Shown here: piece after piece, positions 27,930 to 37,782 of the stretch | How positions within the stretch are numbered: position 1 is the stretch's first letter | Layout: each line of letters opens with the position of its first letter | Position numbers and translations under genes: made by a program | Notes under the pieces: generated by a model | Database searches by the model: none | What the model saw: the letters and a program-made list of their open reading frames with translations, nothing else | What the model was told of the DNA's origin: nothing | Assembly: GCA_041392845.1 (NCBI GenBank) | Contig: JAWKLG010000015.1 | Span: forward strand, 1-64,000 | DNA length: 64,000 nt | Reading direction: 5' to 3' | Origin: JAGQWW01 sp041392845 | GTDB lineage: Bacteria > Bacteroidota > Bacteroidia > Chitinophagales > Saprospiraceae

Positions 27930-28594
27930 CCGTAAGTTCTTTCACCAAATAAAAGGCTGCCTATCCTGACAATCGTGCTACCCTCTTCCATCGCTAATTT
28001 ATAGTCGCCGGACATTCCCATGCTGATTTCCTTGAATTTTTCTGAATCAGGGAAAAATGCAGTTTTTAATTGATTAAAAATATTTGTCAATGCCTTGAAT
28101 TCCCTGCGTACTTGCGATTCATCTTCTGTAAAAGTAGCCATACCCATCACACCACAAATTTCTATATTACTCATTTGAAGGTAAGCTTCTGAATTCAATA
28201 ATTCTTCTGCTTCCTGCCAGTCCAGGCCAAACTTAGTATCCTCTTCCGCAATATGGAATTGAAGCAGGACAGGAATCACACGATCGACCTTTTTTGCTTG
28301 TTTGTTGATTTCCTTCAATACTTTCAAACTATCGACAGAATGAATCATGGCGACAAAATCTGCTATGTATTTAACCTTGTTGGTTTGCAAATGCCCTATC
28401 ACATGCCATTGAATGTCTGCCGGAAGCTCATCTTTTTTACCAAGGAGTTCTTGAACCTTGTTTTCTCCAAAAATGCGCTGACCCTGCCCGTATAAATCTC
28501 TAACCGCTTCGTTGCTTTGGGTTTTTGACACAGCAACCAGACTAACACCATTTTTTTCAAGTTCCTCCCTAAAAGCTTTTATGTCGCTAATCAT
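27926..28594 (-). CDS. yggS: PLP homeostasis protein, YggS/PLPBP family
   Basis: A 222-residue single-domain fold-type III PLP-binding protein. PLP lysine K24 (AVSKTQ), then FGENKVQEL, WHVIGHLQTNK, LQFHIAEEDTKFGL, GVMGMAT, and MGMSGDYKLAMEEGSTIVRIGSLLFG at the C terminus (last motif in parts). These are all diagnostic. It buffers and delivers PLP and affects amino-acid metabolism. Single gene, convergent overlap of 4 bp with the FG-GAP gene. Confidence 0.95.
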   Translation of the reverse strand: MISDIKAFREELEKNGVSLVAVSKTQSNEAVRDLYGQGQRIFGENKVQELLGKKDELPADIQWHVIGHLQTNKVKYIADFVAMIHSVDSLKVLKEINKQAKKVDRVIPVLLQFHIAEEDTKFGLDWQEAEELLNSEAYLQMSNIEICGVMGMATFTEDESQVRREFKALTNIFNQLKTAFFPDSEKFKEISMGMSGDYKLAMEEGSTIVRIGSLLFGERTYG

Positions 28595-29059
28595 ATCTCA
28601 ATTTTAAAAAGTAAAACAGGAATGATACAAAACACAAGGATAAGTCAAAAATAATTGGAGTCCAATCATTCTAAAAACAGATTGCCCTTGGAAAGACATC
28701 AATAAGACATTCAATCCAAATATCATTTTTTCAAATAATTATTTTTCAAATATTATTTGACTTTATAAGCCGATTGCTTTAATTTTATTACGCATCTGTA
28801 AGTGATACCAATTTATATTTTCTCCATGATTTGATTAGCCAAACCACCAGGGATCTTTAAAATAGTATTGGCGATCCTGAAAAAGCAACAAAATAGACGA
28901 TTTTTCAGCGGCGATAAACAAATCATATTTTACAATGTTAATTTTGTGTAAACTATTTTTTATCCAAGCGTTAATTTAATATTGACATTGTGTAAATAAT
29001 AACTTACATTGAGTTTACATTTATTTAACATCGCCATCCAAATATTTAAGTAAAAACCC
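28595..29059. other. Intergenic region with TTGTGTAAA motifs
   Basis: 465 bp between two divergent genes, AT-rich, without a convincing ORF. TTGTGTAAA occurs twice in the same orientation (28944-28952, 28988-28996), and related TTTACA/TTTACAT motifs are nearby at about 28930 and 29014. They could be binding sites upstream of the retropepsin-like gene, but this is only suggestive. Confidence 0.35.
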
Positions 29060-29977
29060 ATGAGATTCCTGCCAATTATTTTGATTGCCATTTCATTTTG
29101 TGCTACCGCACAGAATAAAATTGCATTCTTAGGAACAGGGAATCATTCTTCGCTAAAACTATTTGATTACTTGCCTTCTTCAAGTGCTGACAATTTCACC
29201 ACATCGGATGGGATGATATATGTAGAAGCAGAAGTAAATGGTGAAAAAGGCATGTATTTGTTCGATACCGGGGCACCTTCTTTGGTACTAAATGCAAGCC
29301 CTGCAGAAATTTCTTCAAACAATGCAACAAAAGCTTGTGCAGTATCCAGCAACCTTTCAATATCTTATATAAACATTGAACAATTTAACTGGGGCGATTT
29401 TCGGAAAGGTTCATTTGAAGGACTTTTGGTCGATTTACATCATTTTGACGGCCCTTTTAACAAAGGTATTGATGGCCTTATTGGGTATGAAATTTTCAAA
29501 GAAAAGGTGGTATTAGTTGATTATCCGGGTCAAAAAATAGATTTGTTAACCGGAAGAACTTTCAAAAAATTAATCAAAGAACACCAGCCTACCTACACTT
29601 TCGATTTTAATCTGGATCAGCATCTTCCGGTTATTGAAGTAGAGATAGACGGAAAAGCATATAAACTTGCATTGGACACAGGAGCAGAAAAAAACCTGCT
29701 GGACCTTTCCCTGGAAAAGGAAGTTACATTCAAAAATCTTAATACAGACTTTTTGCAAGGTTTAGATCAAAATATTCAAAAAGTAAAATCAGGAGAAGTT
29801 TCATTTATTAAAGCAGGAAACTATAAAGTATTGGAACCATCATTTCTGCTAACCGATTTATCACATTTGAAAAATCCTGAATTTGGATATGATTTGGATG
29901 GATTGTTGGGTTTACCTTTTTTAGCAGGGAGACAATTTGCAATTGACTATAGAAAACACAAGATTTATATATGGTAA
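29060..29977 (+). CDS. Retropepsin-like aspartyl protease, two DTG motifs
   Basis: A 305-residue exported protein (signal peptide 1-17, ends CATAQ). It carries two aspartic protease half-sites in one chain: LFDTGAP (D69) and ALDTGAE (D206). DGLIGYEIF and DGLLGLPFL are the matching hydrophobic-glycine motifs after each site. Both catalytic aspartates are present, so a single-chain pepsin-like active site is plausible, probably periplasmic. Substrate unknown. A rho-independent terminator follows at 30014-30037. Confidence 0.85.
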   Translation: MRFLPIILIAISFCATAQNKIAFLGTGNHSSLKLFDYLPSSSADNFTTSDGMIYVEAEVNGEKGMYLFDTGAPSLVLNASPAEISSNNATKACAVSSNLSISYINIEQFNWGDFRKGSFEGLLVDLHHFDGPFNKGIDGLIGYEIFKEKVVLVDYPGQKIDLLTGRTFKKLIKEHQPTYTFDFNLDQHLPVIEVEIDGKAYKLALDTGAEKNLLDLSLEKEVTFKNLNTDFLQGLDQNIQKVKSGEVSFIKAGNYKVLEPSFLLTDLSHLKNPEFGYDLDGLLGLPFLAGRQFAIDYRKHKIYIW

Positions 29978-30013
29978 TTTACCATAGTTAGCCTAAACCA
30001 AATTATTAAATTA

Positions 30014-30037
30014 GCTCTGATTCATCAGGGCTTTTTT
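30014..30037 (+). terminator. Rho-independent terminator
   Basis: GCTCTGA, loop TTCA, TCAGGGC, then TTTTTT: a 7-bp stem with one G-T pair, 36 bp after the protease stop. Confidence 0.85.
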
Positions 30038-30092
30038 ATTTTAATTTCATATCCTATTTTTAGAGCATCAAAAACTCAAAACCTTAAAAACT

Positions 30093-30875
30093 ATGAGCAA
30101 CCACAATTTTCAGGAGAAATTAAATACAATCCTTAACGAAGGTTTTTCAATTGGGATGGGCGATAAAATCTCTGATGGTTTTAAACTTCTCAATAAAAAC
30201 ATGGCCAATTTTGTTGTTTTCACCTTAATCTATTTTGCCATTGTTTTCCTGGCCAGTATGATTCCTTTTCTGGGCCAATTGGTTTCAATTATCATAGTGC
30301 CACCATTAACAGTAGGATTTTTTCTTGCTGCACGAAAGACAGAATTGGAAGGGAATGCAGAAATAAACTATTTCTTCAAAGGCTTTGATTATATCGGGCC
30401 CTTGATTTTAAGATCTCTTACTACTCTGGGAATTTCTATAGTTGCTATGATCCCATTTTTTTTGGCTGTTTTCCAAACTGGTTTTTTTCAGTGGTTTTTA
30501 GAACTTAACAACAACCCAACGGATCCTACCATCCTCGAAAGTTTTCCCGGTATTCCTTTTTGGGCATTCCTTTGTTTAATTCCGTTGATTTATTTAAGTA
30601 TTGCTTACTCATTTGCTGACTTATTTATAGTATTCAACAAACTTCATTTTTGGGATGCAATGGAAGCCAGTCGAAAGTTGATAACCAAAAGGTGGTTTGC
30701 ATTTTTCATCTGCTTTTTAGTTTTTGGATTAATAGCTGCCCTTGGCTTTTTGGCATGTGGTGTTGGAATATTATTCACCTTCCCGGCATACACTTGTATG
30801 ATGTACCTTTTGTTTGCAAGTGTAACGAGGTTAGAAGAAGATGAAGATCAAATTGATGACCATTTGATTATTTAA
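30093..30875 (+). CDS. Polytopic membrane protein, unknown function
   Basis: A 260-residue integral membrane protein with five or six hydrophobic segments (for example FVVFTLIYFAIVFLASMI, LTTLGISIVAMIPFFLAVF, FFICFLVFGLIAALGFLACG) and an acidic C terminus (RLEEDEDQIDDHLII). The pattern 'W-D-A-M-E-A-S-R-K' before the penultimate segment recalls membrane proteins annotated as BPSS1780-like or 'beta-carotene 15,15-monooxygenase-like', but no catalytic residues stand out. Its end overlaps the convergent serine hydrolase homologue by 4 bp. Function unknown. Confidence 0.65.
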   Translation: MSNHNFQEKLNTILNEGFSIGMGDKISDGFKLLNKNMANFVVFTLIYFAIVFLASMIPFLGQLVSIIIVPPLTVGFFLAARKTELEGNAEINYFFKGFDYIGPLILRSLTTLGISIVAMIPFFLAVFQTGFFQWFLELNNNPTDPTILESFPGIPFWAFLCLIPLIYLSIAYSFADLFIVFNKLHFWDAMEASRKLITKRWFAFFICFLVFGLIAALGFLACGVGILFTFPAYTCMMYLLFASVTRLEEDEDQIDDHLII

Positions 30876-31993
30876 TCTCCTTTTGGAAGTTTCCAATTGT
30901 GATTTATCATCCGAAGTATCAGGAAACCCAAACCGTCCATTTCACAAGGAGCGGTGGAAAGAATTACAACACCGGTTTGGGTTTCCGGTACCAGGGAAAT
31001 AAAACTTCCATGACCTCCGGTAACTCCACCCAATGCAATCAAGGGGTGATATTTTTTAAATTGGACACCATGCCAACCTAAACCTACCATGGTATTCTTT
31101 GTCCTACCGGTTGGAAATTGCATCTGCCTTAATTCCTGAAAGGACTTTTCTAACTCACCATGGTAATCCTTAAAGTTACATTTTACAAATTTTGCCAAGT
31201 CTGAAAGGCTGCTTTTTAAGCCAATTGCACCTTCAAATGATTGAAAAGTCCAGGGTTTAATACGATTTCCTCCAACAGAAAATCCTGTTACTATTTCGTG
31301 AAAATCAGGGTGAAACCCCGTATGATTCAAATTCAGTGGCTTTGTAATTCTTGACTCAAATAGTTCTGAAAAGGACTTTTTACTTACCTCTTCCAAAGCA
31401 ATTTCCAATAAGGCATAATTGACATTGCTAAATAGGTATTTTCCATTTTTAAGATCCTTTTGATCAGCGTAAAATCCAAGAAGATCGTCTTTCGTATAAT
31501 AGGCATAAGGATTCCTTGCATCCAATTCTTTCAAACCAAAACCTTTTGGCCGGAATGGAAAACCGGATGTATGGGTCAATAAATGGTACAAACTTATAGA
31601 GCAGGCATTGTTACGGTAAGATTCGGGAAGAAAGGTGTTGAATAAATCATCTCTTGATAATACCCCCTCATTTTCCATCTCAAGGGTAAGCAAAGCAGTA
31701 AAAATGGAAGTCAGGGAGCCAATTTCAAAATAAGAATTTTCATTTAATCCTGTAGAGTCCAGAAATTTTTGATCCCCAAAATTGAAATAATAAACAGAGT
31801 CTTTAATAATTACAGCTACCTGAAAGGCTGGAATTTTCTCAGTGTTGATTTCTGTTTCGTAGCTAATTATGGTTTCTATTTCGTTTCTTAAGTTTTCACG
31901 AATTTGGGAAAATGCATTGGTAGAAAATAAAATAAAGATACCTCCAATGAGATAAATTTGTATCTTCGACCAAATTCTTCCCTTTATTTTCAT
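30872..31993 (-). CDS. Class C beta-lactamase-like protein, inactive?
   Basis: A 373-residue exported protein (start ATG 31993, signal peptide to about 30) of the serine beta-lactamase/DD-peptidase fold. The overall family pattern is clear: EIGSLTSIFTALL, LLTHTSGFP, LFSNVNYALLE, GLGWHG, GGHGSF. The catalytic tetrad is broken, however: SxxK is S93-L-T-S96 (codon TCC, Lys absent) and YxN is F188-S-N190 (Tyr replaced). A classical acylation mechanism is therefore unlikely, and it may be a binding protein or pseudoenzyme. The frame is otherwise intact, which argues against decay. An upstream in-frame start at 32092 lacks support. Confidence 0.85.
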   Translation of the reverse strand: MKIKGRIWSKIQIYLIGGIFILFSTNAFSQIRENLRNEIETIISYETEINTEKIPAFQVAVIIKDSVYYFNFGDQKFLDSTGLNENSYFEIGSLTSIFTALLTLEMENEGVLSRDDLFNTFLPESYRNNACSISLYHLLTHTSGFPFRPKGFGLKELDARNPYAYYTKDDLLGFYADQKDLKNGKYLFSNVNYALLEIALEEVSKKSFSELFESRITKPLNLNHTGFHPDFHEIVTGFSVGGNRIKPWTFQSFEGAIGLKSSLSDLAKFVKCNFKDYHGELEKSFQELRQMQFPTGRTKNTMVGLGWHGVQFKKYHPLIALGGVTGGHGSFISLVPETQTGVVILSTAPCEMDGLGFLILRMINHNWKLPKGD

Positions 31994-32119
31994 TTTTATT
32001 GGTTTTGGTGTTAGAAGCTCTAACAAGCCATTTCGAGCAGTACCTTGCTGTTTGCATTCGCCTGATATTGAGAATGCTAACGCCAGCCACATTTCTCTTA
32101 CAAAAATTAACCCGTAATT

Positions 32120-35100
32120 ATGAAAAGAAGCCTTACGACACCTTATTTAACATTTGCTGTCCTTTTAATTGCTTACATCCTACTAAGCTTTTCAAGCAAT
32201 CCGCCCAACGGATTCACGGGAGCGCCCGGAGAAAACACCTGCCAATCCTGCCATAACCCACAAAATATGAGTTATGATGGAGTTATTCAGGTTTCCGGCT
32301 TACCGGCAACAGTAAATCCAAGTACGTTTTACAATATTACCATCAGTGTAAATGTAACAGCGGGCTCTCCAAACAGAGCGGGATTTGAGCTTACCATCCT
32401 AAATTCAAACAATCAGAATGCCGGAGCAATTATTTCAACCGGACCTTTTGTTTCTTTCCAGACCGGAGGTGGGAGGATTTATGTAAAACAATCCGTAGCC
32501 CAGCCTTTTAGTGGAGGGGTTGCCAATTTCTCATTTACCTGGCAATCTCCTGCCGGACCCGGAGGCGATAATCTAACGCTTTATGCTGCCGCCGTTTTAG
32601 GTAGCAATAGTGCAGGAAATCAGAATGACAGGGTCATCACTACTTCAGCAAGTACTACCTTGCAAATGTCAGGACCACCACTGACTGTTGACATTACAAA
32701 TTCAACCAATGTTACTTGCTTTGGCTTGACAGACGGAACAGCAAGTGCCTCTGCAAGTGGCGGAACCATGCCTTACAACTATTTATGGAGTACAGGATTC
32801 AATGGTCCCAATCCTACCAACCTACCTGCAGGGTTCCATACGGTTACCGTCACAGACGGAGACAATAATACAGCAACTGATATGGTAAATATTACGCAGC
32901 CTTCTGCTATTATTGTCACGACCATATCCCAAAGCAATATCGATTGTAATAATCCATTTGGTTCTGCTACGGTCACTGCAACTGGTGGAAATGGAGGTTT
33001 TTCCTATAATTGGTCTTCCGGGGCAATGGGTCCAACCGCAACCAACCTGGTAGCCGGAGCAAATTTTGTTACAGTTTCCGACCTGAACAATTGCCAGCAG
33101 GTTCAAACCATAACCGTTACATCCAATACAACTCCTCCAACCGTAACAGCAGGCCCTTCAAGAACAATCAATTGCAACAATTCCATGGTCACCTTAAACG
33201 CGAGTGGCTCTTCTTCAGGACCGGCTTTTAGTTACAACTGGACTACCAATAATGGAAACATTGTTTCTGGAGGAACTACATTGACCCCAACAGTAGACGC
33301 GCCAGGATTGTATACTTTGGAAGTGACCAATAATTCAAATGGATGTACTGCGAGTGCAGCGACTACTGTGGCGGAAGATACCAATCCGCCTTTGGCGGAT
33401 GCGGGAGATGATTTGGAAATTGGCTGCGGTCAATCTTCCATTATGCTCGATGGAACAGGCTCCGATTCAGGACCAGACATTAATTATAATTGGACAAGCT
33501 CCAACGGAAATATCCTCTCAGGGGGTAATACTGCTACACCAACTGTAGATATGCCTGGAACTTATACCCTGGAAGTTACAAATACCGCCAACGGATGCTC
33601 AGCGACAAGCTCCGTAGATGTCACCTTGAATAATTCAGCAGTTATGGCAAATGCAGGTCCTGATCTGGTAATAACCTGCAACAATTCAATTGTCACGCTC
33701 GATGGAAGCAGTTCAAGTTCAGGCCCTGATATTGAATACTCATGGATGACAAATGACGGAAATATAGTATCAGGCACAAACTTGGTTAGCATCGATATCA
33801 ATGCCGGTGGAACCTATGTGCTGACTGTAATTGACAATCTAAATAATTGTGAAGATAAGGATACAGTTCTCGTAACTGAGAATACTGTAATTCCTATGGT
33901 CGATGCCGGAATGGATGACACACTTTACTGTCTACAAGACACGGCCATTTTAATGGGAACAACTACTCCCGGTATCAATGCTGAATTTAGCTGGAGCACC
34001 CCGAATGGAAATATTAAATCCGGGCAAAACGAAGCTATCGCAGTAGTAGATGCTTCTGGTACTTATATTTTGGTGGTTACTGACCTCGGAAATGGTTGCG
34101 CTGCCAGTGATACTGTTGAAATATTAGAATTTAATGCGCCTGAGATCACACTTGATTCAATAAGGGAAATCTTGTGCAATGGAGATTCTGATGGCTATCT
34201 ATCTATATCTATTAGCGGAGGATTGGCTCCTTTCAATATCCTTTGGTCAAACGGAGACACCACCACTGAAACTTCCAACTTATCGGCCGGAACTTACACC
34301 GTAGAAATAACGGATGCATTGGGCTGTGCGGACACCATGGATTTTATCATAAACGAACCTTCTGCCTTATCTCTAAACACAACAGCTACGGGAGAAACCT
34401 CTGCAGGAGCAAACGATGGGACTGCCATGGTAGCTATTTCGGGTGGAACCCTACCCTATTCTGTGAACTGGAGCAATGGAGACACGACCCTTTCAATTAA
34501 CAATTTGACTCCGGGATCCTATTTTGTCTCTGTTACCGACGGAAATAACTGCATGGCAGCAGATACCATCATTGTAAATAGTTTTGATTGCAACCTGACA
34601 GCGGCAATAACTACGAATAATTTAGCATGTTTTGGAGATACAAATGGAGCTGCTAATATTACCATTTCAAACGGTTTGGCACCTTTCATAATTGAATGGA
34701 GTAATGGAGACACCGGTTTCATGTCTGAAAATCTTGGACAAGGAACCTATAATGTATCTGTTACAGATGCCAACAACTGTTTCCTTAGTGAGACTTTTGA
34801 AATCACCCAACCTGCAGCGTTGGAAATCAACCTGATTGCACAATCCAACGTAACTTGTAATGGTGGAGATGATGGTTCGATAATGATCCAAATAAATGGT
34901 GGTACTCCAAACTATCAACTAAATTGGTCTAATGGAAGTCCAGATTCGAACAGAATTGAAAATTTGGAAGCCGGAACCTATAGTGTTGAAGTGACTGATG
35001 AAAATGGTTGTATTCAAAATGCAATGTTTATCATAACTCAACCCGGTCCAATCTCAGCAAACTTTACAATCACAAATGAATCTGGTCCTGGCGCGAATGA

Positions 35101-36709
35101 TGGAAGTGTAAGTACAAATCCTTCCGGAGGAACTTCTCCCTACCAGTACAATTGGAGTACAGGGGATACAACCTCAGCATTGAGCAATCTTAGTCCAGGG
35201 ATTTATATTTTATCAATAACTGATTTCAATAATTGTTTGAAAGTTGATTCTGTAAGCATCCAATCCTTTAGTTGTGCTGATTTTATGGTGTCAGTTTCAG
35301 CTAGTAATTTATACAATTGTCCGGGCTCCAATGAAGGACAAATTGAGATTATCGACATCTCTGGTGGCACCATGCCTTACGCAATTAATTGGTCAACCGG
35401 AGCAGATACTACCTTTATCAACAATCTGGGTCCAGGCACCTATACTTTGGAAGTAACAGATGATGTAGGATGTAATTACATTGAGTCGTTTACAGTTGTT
35501 GAAGAAGATACAGTACCTCCAAACATGGTAACCAGAGATTTGACTGTTTATTTGGATGGAAATGGAATGGCGTCCTTTTTAACGGCTGAAATTGACGGAG
35601 GAACCACCGACAATTGTGGTGTAGATTCATTCCTTGTCAATTTCACCAATTTCACCTGTGATGACCTTGGAGATAATCTTGTGTATGCCGCAGTATTTGA
35701 TGTAAATGGTTTATGTGATTCAGACTCTGCCACTATCACGGTATTAGACACCATTAGTCCGGTAATTACCTGCCCTCAAAGTATAGTGACCATGGATTGT
35801 AGAGCTTTAGATTACGGCATGCCGGTAGCAACTGACAATTGTGGCAATGGTAATATTGACATCACCTTGTCTGATGGTCTGCCCAGTGGATCTGTTTTTC
35901 CGGAAGGAATAACCACCATGGTTTTCGATGCTGTCGATGCTAGCGGTAACTCAAGTTTCTGCTTCTTCACCGTGGAGGTAATCAATGATATCAGATTGGA
36001 TCCGGTAAGCCAGGTTTACGATTGTGATTCTACCATAGAACTATCAGTAGGAATTGTAGGAGGAACAGCTCCTTATGATTTTAATTGGGCATCTGGTGAA
36101 ACAGGACTGACCATCCCAATTAATGGATTGGATACAATAAGGATTACAGACTCTCTGGGTTGTACATATGAAAGAGCATTTGATATTGAAGTTCCGGATG
36201 CATTAATGAGCAGCCTGGATTCTACATCCAATGCGAGCAACGACGACCCAAATGGAGCCGCATTTGCAAGTGTAACTGGCGGAACCTCCCCCTACATTTT
36301 CCAATGGTTTGATGCCACAGGAAATCAGGTTGGAGATCAGGAAGATTTAACCGGAGTTATTGCCGGAGATTACACCTTGATAATTACCGATGCAAATGGT
36401 TGTGCGGATACTTTAATGGCGACAATTGATAAAACAGTTGGGACTTCCCTTGTTGTTGACAATCAAAGCCTGAAGGTTTATCCAAATCCAAATAATGGTA
36501 ATTTCTTTTTAGAATTATCCTCATTTAATGAAAAAGATGCAGTAATTCAGGTTTTGGATAATAAAGGTGCTTTAATTTGGGAAACAAGGAATACAGGTTT
36601 GACAACAAAAACTGAAGTATCTGTGCCAAATCTTTCCGGAGGTCTTTATCTGCTTAAAGTAGTAACCGATAAAAAAATCTACACCAGCAATTTGATGATT
36701 AGAAGTTAA
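32120..36709 (+). CDS. SprB-repeat surface protein with CxxCH, T9SS
   Basis: A 1529-residue secreted protein. A hydrophobic segment (11-24) precedes NGFTGAPGENTCQSCHNP, a CxxCH motif at 41-45 leading into a 'choice-of-anchor V'/reelin-like domain (about 50-190). Two SprB-type repeats follow, then three Ig/PKD-like repeats of the form AGPSRTINCNNSMVTL...GTYTLEVT (about 340-560). More SprB repeats (GGxxPYxxxWSNGDTT, G-TYxVxVTDxxGC) run to about 1110. A HYR-like stretch (CPQSIVTMDCRALDYGMP) and further SprB repeats come next, and a T9SS type A domain closes the protein (VYPNPNNGNFFLELS). SprB repeats occur in gliding adhesins. The CxxCH may bind heme c or simply be structural. A strong terminator follows. 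Confidence 0.9.
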   Translation: MKRSLTTPYLTFAVLLIAYILLSFSSNPPNGFTGAPGENTCQSCHNPQNMSYDGVIQVSGLPATVNPSTFYNITISVNVTAGSPNRAGFELTILNSNNQNAGAIISTGPFVSFQTGGGRIYVKQSVAQPFSGGVANFSFTWQSPAGPGGDNLTLYAAAVLGSNSAGNQNDRVITTSASTTLQMSGPPLTVDITNSTNVTCFGLTDGTASASASGGTMPYNYLWSTGFNGPNPTNLPAGFHTVTVTDGDNNTATDMVNITQPSAIIVTTISQSNIDCNNPFGSATVTATGGNGGFSYNWSSGAMGPTATNLVAGANFVTVSDLNNCQQVQTITVTSNTTPPTVTAGPSRTINCNNSMVTLNASGSSSGPAFSYNWTTNNGNIVSGGTTLTPTVDAPGLYTLEVTNNSNGCTASAATTVAEDTNPPLADAGDDLEIGCGQSSIMLDGTGSDSGPDINYNWTSSNGNILSGGNTATPTVDMPGTYTLEVTNTANGCSATSSVDVTLNNSAVMANAGPDLVITCNNSIVTLDGSSSSSGPDIEYSWMTNDGNIVSGTNLVSIDINAGGTYVLTVIDNLNNCEDKDTVLVTENTVIPMVDAGMDDTLYCLQDTAILMGTTTPGINAEFSWSTPNGNIKSGQNEAIAVVDASGTYILVVTDLGNGCAASDTVEILEFNAPEITLDSIREILCNGDSDGYLSISISGGLAPFNILWSNGDTTTETSNLSAGTYTVEITDALGCADTMDFIINEPSALSLNTTATGETSAGANDGTAMVAISGGTLPYSVNWSNGDTTLSINNLTPGSYFVSVTDGNNCMAADTIIVNSFDCNLTAAITTNNLACFGDTNGAANITISNGLAPFIIEWSNGDTGFMSENLGQGTYNVSVTDANNCFLSETFEITQPAALEINLIAQSNVTCNGGDDGSIMIQINGGTPNYQLNWSNGSPDSNRIENLEAGTYSVEVTDENGCIQNAMFIITQPGPISANFTITNESGPGANDGSVSTNPSGGTSPYQYNWSTGDTTSALSNLSPGIYILSITDFNNCLKVDSVSIQSFSCADFMVSVSASNLYNCPGSNEGQIEIIDISGGTMPYAINWSTGADTTFINNLGPGTYTLEVTDDVGCNYIESFTVVEEDTVPPNMVTRDLTVYLDGNGMASFLTAEIDGGTTDNCGVDSFLVNFTNFTCDDLGDNLVYAAVFDVNGLCDSDSATITVLDTISPVITCPQSIVTMDCRALDYGMPVATDNCGNGNIDITLSDGLPSGSVFPEGITTMVFDAVDASGNSSFCFFTVEVINDIRLDPVSQVYDCDSTIELSVGIVGGTAPYDFNWASGETGLTIPINGLDTIRITDSLGCTYERAFDIEVPDALMSSLDSTSNASNDDPNGAAFASVTGGTSPYIFQWFDATGNQVGDQEDLTGVIAGDYTLIITDANGCADTLMATIDKTVGTSLVVDNQSLKVYPNPNNGNFFLELSSFNEKDAVIQVLDNKGALIWETRNTGLTTKTEVSVPNLSGGLYLLKVVTDKKIYTSNLMIRS

Positions 36710-36733
36710 ATTTCAATAAATATTGAAAGAATT

Positions 36734-36765
36734 AAGGGGCTTTTCCGTGTGGAAAGCCCCTTTTT
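36734..36765 (+). terminator. Strong rho-independent terminator
   Basis: AAGGGGCTTTTCC, short loop GTGT, GGAAAGCCCC, TTTTT: a GC-rich stem of about 10 bp with a T tract, 25 bp after the SprB-repeat gene. Confidence 0.92.
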
Positions 36766-36883
36766 AATTTGTCTTTTTAAAAGGGTGATAAAAGTTATGA
36801 TTCAAAAACCCGATAATTTTAGAATTTCATTGGTAAATATAGACTTGGTTTCTACCTTTGTTTTTCACCAAACGAACATCAAG

Positions 36884-37765
36884 ATGACCCTAATCAATGG
36901 TAATGAACTTGCCACTACCATCAAAGAAGAAATTGCTGTAGAAGTAAAAAAAATCAAAGCAGAAGGAGGAAAAATTCCACACCTGGCAGCAGTGTTGATA
37001 GGTGACAACCCTGCTAGTATGTCTTACGTGCGAAGCAAAGTAAGGAGCTGTGAAGAAGTAGGCTTTGAATCTACACTTATAAAAAAAGACAGTAGCATCA
37101 CTGAAGATGAGTTGATGGATATCATCAAAGATTTAAATGAAGATGAGGACATTGATGGATTCATTGTTCAGCTCCCTCTTCCCAAACACATAGATGAACA
37201 AAAAGTAACCCTGGCCATTAATCCCAAGAAAGACGTCGATGGTTTCCACCCGGTAAATTTCGGTAGAATGGCTCAAGGACTGGATGCTTATTTACCGGCC
37301 ACACCTTTTGGAATTATCCAAATGCTGGACAGGTACGGCATTGAAACTTCGGGTAAAGAATGTGTAGTTGTTGGTCGAAGCAACATTGTAGGTACTCCTA
37401 TGGGTATTTTGCTTTCCAGAAAAGCCAAAGTGGGTAACTGTACTGTAACCATTACCCATTCCAGAACTAAAGACCTGGCCGGCCATTGTAAAAATGCAGA
37501 CATCATCATAGCCGCAATTGGTATTCCGGAATTCATTACTGGAGATATGGTGAAAGAAGGAGTAGTTGTAATTGACGTCGGAATCAACAGAGTGGACGAT
37601 GATACCAAAAAGCGAGGTTACCGATTGGTTGGAGATGTAAACTTCGATGAGGTTGCTCCAAAAGCGAGTTTTATTACCCCCGTCCCTGGTGGTGTTGGTC
37701 CAATGACTGTAACATCTTTGATTATGAATACCCTTAGAGCCAGCAGAAAGGAAATTTATGGCTAA
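36884..37765 (+). CDS. folD: Methylenetetrahydrofolate dehydrogenase/cyclohydrolase
   Basis: A 293-residue FolD, which interconverts 5,10-methylene-THF, 5,10-methenyl-THF and 10-formyl-THF in the cytoplasm. Diagnostic motifs: SYVRSKVRSCEEVG (active-site Tyr and Lys), DGFIVQLPLPKHID, KDVDGFHP, VVVGRSNIVGTPM (NAD(P) site) and PGGVGPMTVTSLIMNT. The ATG at 36884 gives the normal length; an upstream in-frame start at 36749 would add 45 residues overlapping the terminator region. It is 17 bp before the DinB gene. Confidence 0.96.
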   Translation: MTLINGNELATTIKEEIAVEVKKIKAEGGKIPHLAAVLIGDNPASMSYVRSKVRSCEEVGFESTLIKKDSSITEDELMDIIKDLNEDEDIDGFIVQLPLPKHIDEQKVTLAINPKKDVDGFHPVNFGRMAQGLDAYLPATPFGIIQMLDRYGIETSGKECVVVGRSNIVGTPMGILLSRKAKVGNCTVTITHSRTKDLAGHCKNADIIIAAIGIPEFITGDMVKEGVVVIDVGINRVDDDTKKRGYRLVGDVNFDEVAPKASFITPVPGGVGPMTVTSLIMNTLRASRKEIYG

Positions 37766-37782
37766 ACCATAACCATCACACG

